From Betaproteobacteria bacterium (GTDB taxonomy: Bacteria; Pseudomonadota; Gammaproteobacteria; Burkholderiales; SG8-39), in contig SHXL01000112.1 of assembly GCA_009693345.1 (NCBI GenBank), forward strand, positions 1 to 8,907: DNA of 8,907 nucleotides. The letters are read 5' to 3'. Below, one piece after another: positions 6,442-8,907 of the stretch. A model generated the notes under the pieces. That model saw only the letters and a program-made list of their open reading frames with translations. It did not search any database and was not told the origin of the DNA. The position numbers and the translations under genes were made by a program. Positions within the stretch are counted from its first letter, which is position 1, and each line of letters opens with the position of its first letter.

Positions 6442-7310
6442 TCCTTCAGCAGGCCCATGATCGCGGTATTGTCCCAGCGGCCGTGGCCGGCGGCGCTGAT
6501 GCGGCCGTAGTACTGCTCGATCAGCGCGGTGCCGGGCATGTGGGCGCCGTTCTTCTTTGCTTCCGCCAGCGCGATGTTGAGGTCTTTGCGCATCCAGTCG
6601 GCGGCGAAGCCGAAGCCCTCGAACTTGCCCGCCGCCATGGTCTTCCAGCGGTTGTCCATCTGCCAGGACTGCGCGGCGCCCTTGGAGATCACGGAGATGA
6701 CTTTCTCCATGTCGAGCCCCGCCTTCAGGCCGAAGCTGAGCGCTTCCGACAGGCCCTGCAGCAGGCCGACGATGGCGACCTGGTTGACCATCTTGGTGAG
6801 CTGGCCCGCACCCGCGCCACCGATCAGCGCGCACATCTTGGCGTAGACGTTGAGCACCGGCAGCGCTTTGTCGTAATCGGCCTGGTCGCCGCCGCACATG
6901 ATGCCCAGCTGCCCGTTGACCGCGCCTGCCTGGCCGCCCGAAACCGGCGCGTCGACGAAACCGACGCCGCGGCTTTTTGTTTCTTTGTATAGATCTCTAG
7001 CAAGAACTGCAGAAGCAGTCGTGTGATCGACCAGGATCGCGCCCTTCTTCAGGCCGGCCATCGCTCCGTTGTCGCCGTAAGCGACCGAGCGCACGTCGTC
7101 GTCGTTGCCGACGCACATCAGGACGAAATCGGCGCCCTGGGCGGCCTCGCGGGGGGTGGGGGCGGATTTGCCGCCGTATTCCTTCACCCATTGCGCCGCC
7201 TTGGCCGCGCTGCGGTTGTAGACGGTCAATTCGTGGCCGCCTTTTTTCAGCAGATGACCCGCCATCGGATAGCCCATGACCCCGAGGCCGAGGAACGAAA
7301 TTTTCGCCAT
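6438..7310 (-). CDS. NAD(P)-dependent beta-hydroxyacid dehydrogenase (GarR/GlxR/HIBADH superfamily)
   Basis: Reduces or oxidises short beta-hydroxy acids; tartronate semialdehyde, 3-hydroxyisobutyrate and glyoxylate/succinic semialdehyde are the known family substrates. The protein has 290 residues. The Rossmann motif FLGLGVMGYPMAGHLLK is at 6-22, with YNRS at 31-34, where Arg after Asn favours NADP(H) in related enzymes. DAPVSGGQAGAVNGQ is at 120-134 (substrate loop, Ser124). GAGAGQLTKMVNQ has the catalytic Lys173, and RKDL is at 241-244. ATG at 7308-7310 is preceded by TTGGAGA with 7 bases spacing, a good ribosome site; the longer open frame starting inside the recA operator is not plausible. 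Codons for residues 98-113 are AT-rich and unlike the rest. Substrate assignment between family members is open. Confidence 0.94.
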   Translation of the reverse strand: MAKISFLGLGVMGYPMAGHLLKKGGHELTVYNRSAAKAAQWVKEYGGKSAPTPREAAQGADFVLMCVGNDDDVRSVAYGDNGAMAGLKKGAILVDHTTASAVLARDLYKETKSRGVGFVDAPVSGGQAGAVNGQLGIMCGGDQADYDKALPVLNVYAKMCALIGGAGAGQLTKMVNQVAIVGLLQGLSEALSFGLKAGLDMEKVISVISKGAAQSWQMDNRWKTMAAGKFEGFGFAADWMRKDLNIALAEAKKNGAHMPGTALIEQYYGRISAAGHGRWDNTAIMGLLKD

Positions 7311-7336
7311 CGCATTGTCTCCAAAGAAGTTTTCTG

Positions 7337-7342
7337 ATTTTA
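7337..7342 (-). promoter_or_regulatory. Possible -10 box for the dehydrogenase gene
   Basis: Read on the minus strand this is TAAAAT, five of six matches to TATAAT, placed 27 bases before the dehydrogenase ATG. No good -35 box lies at normal spacing (the best candidates match poorly). A minus-strand TTGACA exists at 7377-7382 but is 34 bases away, too far for a standard sigma-70 promoter. The call is tentative. Confidence 0.35.
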
Positions 7343-7364
7343 CCGCAGGCTCCCAGTCGCCTGT

Positions 7365-7382
7365 TTGACAGGGGGCTGTCAA
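7365..7382. repeat. 18-base inverted repeat over the recA -35 box
   Basis: TTGACAG, four G bases, then CTGTCAA: a perfect 7-base inverted repeat. It places a consensus TTGACA on each strand. It overlaps a second, smaller palindrome, CCTGT-TTG-ACAGG, at 7360-7372. It could be a hairpin, an operator, or simply the overlap of divergent -35-like boxes. Its CTGT/ACAG half-sites resemble LexA half-sites but not at the 8-base spacing LexA uses. Confidence 0.7.
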
Positions 7383-7393
7383 CCGCCCACAAT
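7365..7393 (+). promoter_or_regulatory. recA promoter (-35 TTGACA, -10 CACAAT)
   Basis: A perfect sigma-70 -35 box at 7365-7370 is followed, after exactly 17 bases, by CACAAT at 7388-7393 (four of six matches to TATAAT). Transcription would begin near 7400, inside the LexA-type operator. This leaves a leader of about 87 bases before the recA GTG. A strong -35 with a moderate -10 fits a repressed, inducible promoter. Confidence 0.65.
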
Positions 7394-7413
7394 ACATGTG
7401 CATTTATACAGTA
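7394..7413. promoter_or_regulatory. LexA (SOS) operator of recA
   Basis: The right half-site is a perfect ACAGTA (7408-7413). Eight bases to its left the other half reads ACATGT instead of TACTGT, so the core is ATGT-N8-ACAG, one base away from the CTGT-N8-ACAG consensus of proteobacteria. The central eight bases are AT-rich, as expected. The site begins immediately after the -10 box and covers the predicted transcription start, the classical position for repression of recA. Confidence 0.65.
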
Positions 7414-7486
7414 TCCGGTGTCAACCCGGGCGCAGTGGCCAACTGATCCCGCCGTAGATGTCGACAGCCAATAAAAGAGGTACAGA

Positions 7487-8546
<1,060 letters not shown>

Positions 8547-8554
<8 letters not shown>

Positions 8555-8907
8555 GAAAGCGCAGTCCGACAACGTGGTGGAGCTCCGGGCGCGGGCGTTA
8601 CGGCTGCTCGCGCGCCGGGAGCACACTCGCCAGGAACTCGATCGCAAGCTGTCGCCTCACGCAGCGTCTTCGGAGGACCTGAAGGGCCTGCTTGCGGGGC
8701 TGAAGCAGAAGAATCAGCTCTCGGAAGAACGTTTCGCCGAGGAGCGCGCGCGCCGATTGTCGCGCAAATATGGCGCGGCGCGCATCCGCCAGGATCTCAA
8801 GGCGAAGGGCGTGAGCGATGAGTTGATCGAGCGCGTTTCTCCGGCAGACGAACTCGAGCGCGCCCGCGCCATTCTCGAGCGCAAGTACCGCGTGCCCGCA
8901 TCCTCGC
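8547..8907 (+). CDS. recX: Regulatory protein RecX, 3' end missing
   Basis: RecX binds RecA and limits filament growth, and is commonly placed directly after recA. The first 120 residues are visible before the window ends; the family is usually about 150 long. Seen in order are a helical N-terminus with ALRLLARREHTRQELDRKL (about 18-36), LKGLLAGLKQKNQLSEERFAEE, the RRLSRKYGAARIRQDLKAKGV segment that is highly typical of RecX, and the start of a third repeat, ADELERARAILERKY. GTG 8547 overlaps the recA stop by 8 bases; GTG 8574 and 8577 are in-frame alternatives, and none has a strong ribosome site. The overlap points to co-transcription and coupled translation with recA, giving SOS control of both. 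Confidence 0.95.

Noticed and set aside
6440..6500. Possible bidirectional terminator at the convergent junction
   Set aside because: GC-rich partial repeats (GGCCGTGGCC) are present, but no stable stem followed by a T run could be identified.
5275..6897. 540-codon open frame on the minus strand, opposite the transporter and dehydrogenase
   Set aside because: It is a shadow: low-complexity Arg/Gln/Gly/Ala translation, no family resemblance, and both overlapped genes have clear protein motifs.
7377..7382. Minus-strand TTGACA as the -35 box of the dehydrogenase promoter
   Set aside because: At 17-18 base spacing the corresponding -10 positions read CGACTG or GACTGG, too poor to accept; the better TAAAAT is 34 bases away.
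7311..7403. N-terminal extension of the dehydrogenase to an ATG in the LexA box
   Set aside because: It would place the start upstream of the probable -10 box; the Rossmann fold begins right after the ATG at 7308-7310, which has a good ribosome site.
7459..7466. TGTCGACA palindrome in the recA leader
   Set aside because: Only eight bases, not extended by its flanks and not at LexA spacing; expected by chance.

Overview
The window is high-GC, tightly packed bacterial chromosome. The RecA sequence, the ribH-nusB-thiL-pgpA-pncC order and the recA-recX pair suggest a proteobacterium, most likely a betaproteobacterium. This placement is inferred from gene content and protein similarity only. Seven of the ten visible starts are GTG or TTG, and genes overlap by a few bases almost everywhere.

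Region 1 (1-2796, + strand) is a housekeeping operon. It holds the 3' part of ribH (riboflavin synthesis), nusB (rRNA antitermination), thiL (thiamine diphosphate synthesis), pgpA (phosphatidylglycerol synthesis) and a stand-alone CinA C-terminal domain gene, pncC (NMN deamidase).

Region 2 (2793-6441, + strand) continues the same gene string. It contains a MEMO1-AMMECR1 domain fusion protein, the radical SAM enzyme of the AmmeMemoRadiSam set, and a 12-helix MFS transporter. From thiL to the transporter, every junction is an exact 4-base start/stop overlap (GTGA or ATGA), so the uncharacterised set is very probably translated with the housekeeping genes. This is the least understood biology in the window: a putative metal-dependent and radical-based modification pathway of unknown substrate, with a transporter coupled to it.

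Region 3 (6438-7310, - strand) is a beta-hydroxyacid dehydrogenase of the GarR/GlxR/HIBADH superfamily. It converges on the transporter gene so closely that the two TAG stops share one CTAG palindrome. Inside it, a run of about 48 bases has AT-rich, rare-looking codons unlike the rest of the gene.

Region 4 (7311-7486) is the only real intergenic gap. It holds divergent promoters. The recA side has a perfect TTGACA -35 box inside an 18-base palindrome, a CACAAT -10 box at 17-base spacing, and a LexA-type operator over the expected transcription start.

Region 5 (7487-8907, + strand) is recA followed by recX, which overlaps it by 8 bases and is cut by the window edge. Together they form the SOS recombinase and its modulator.
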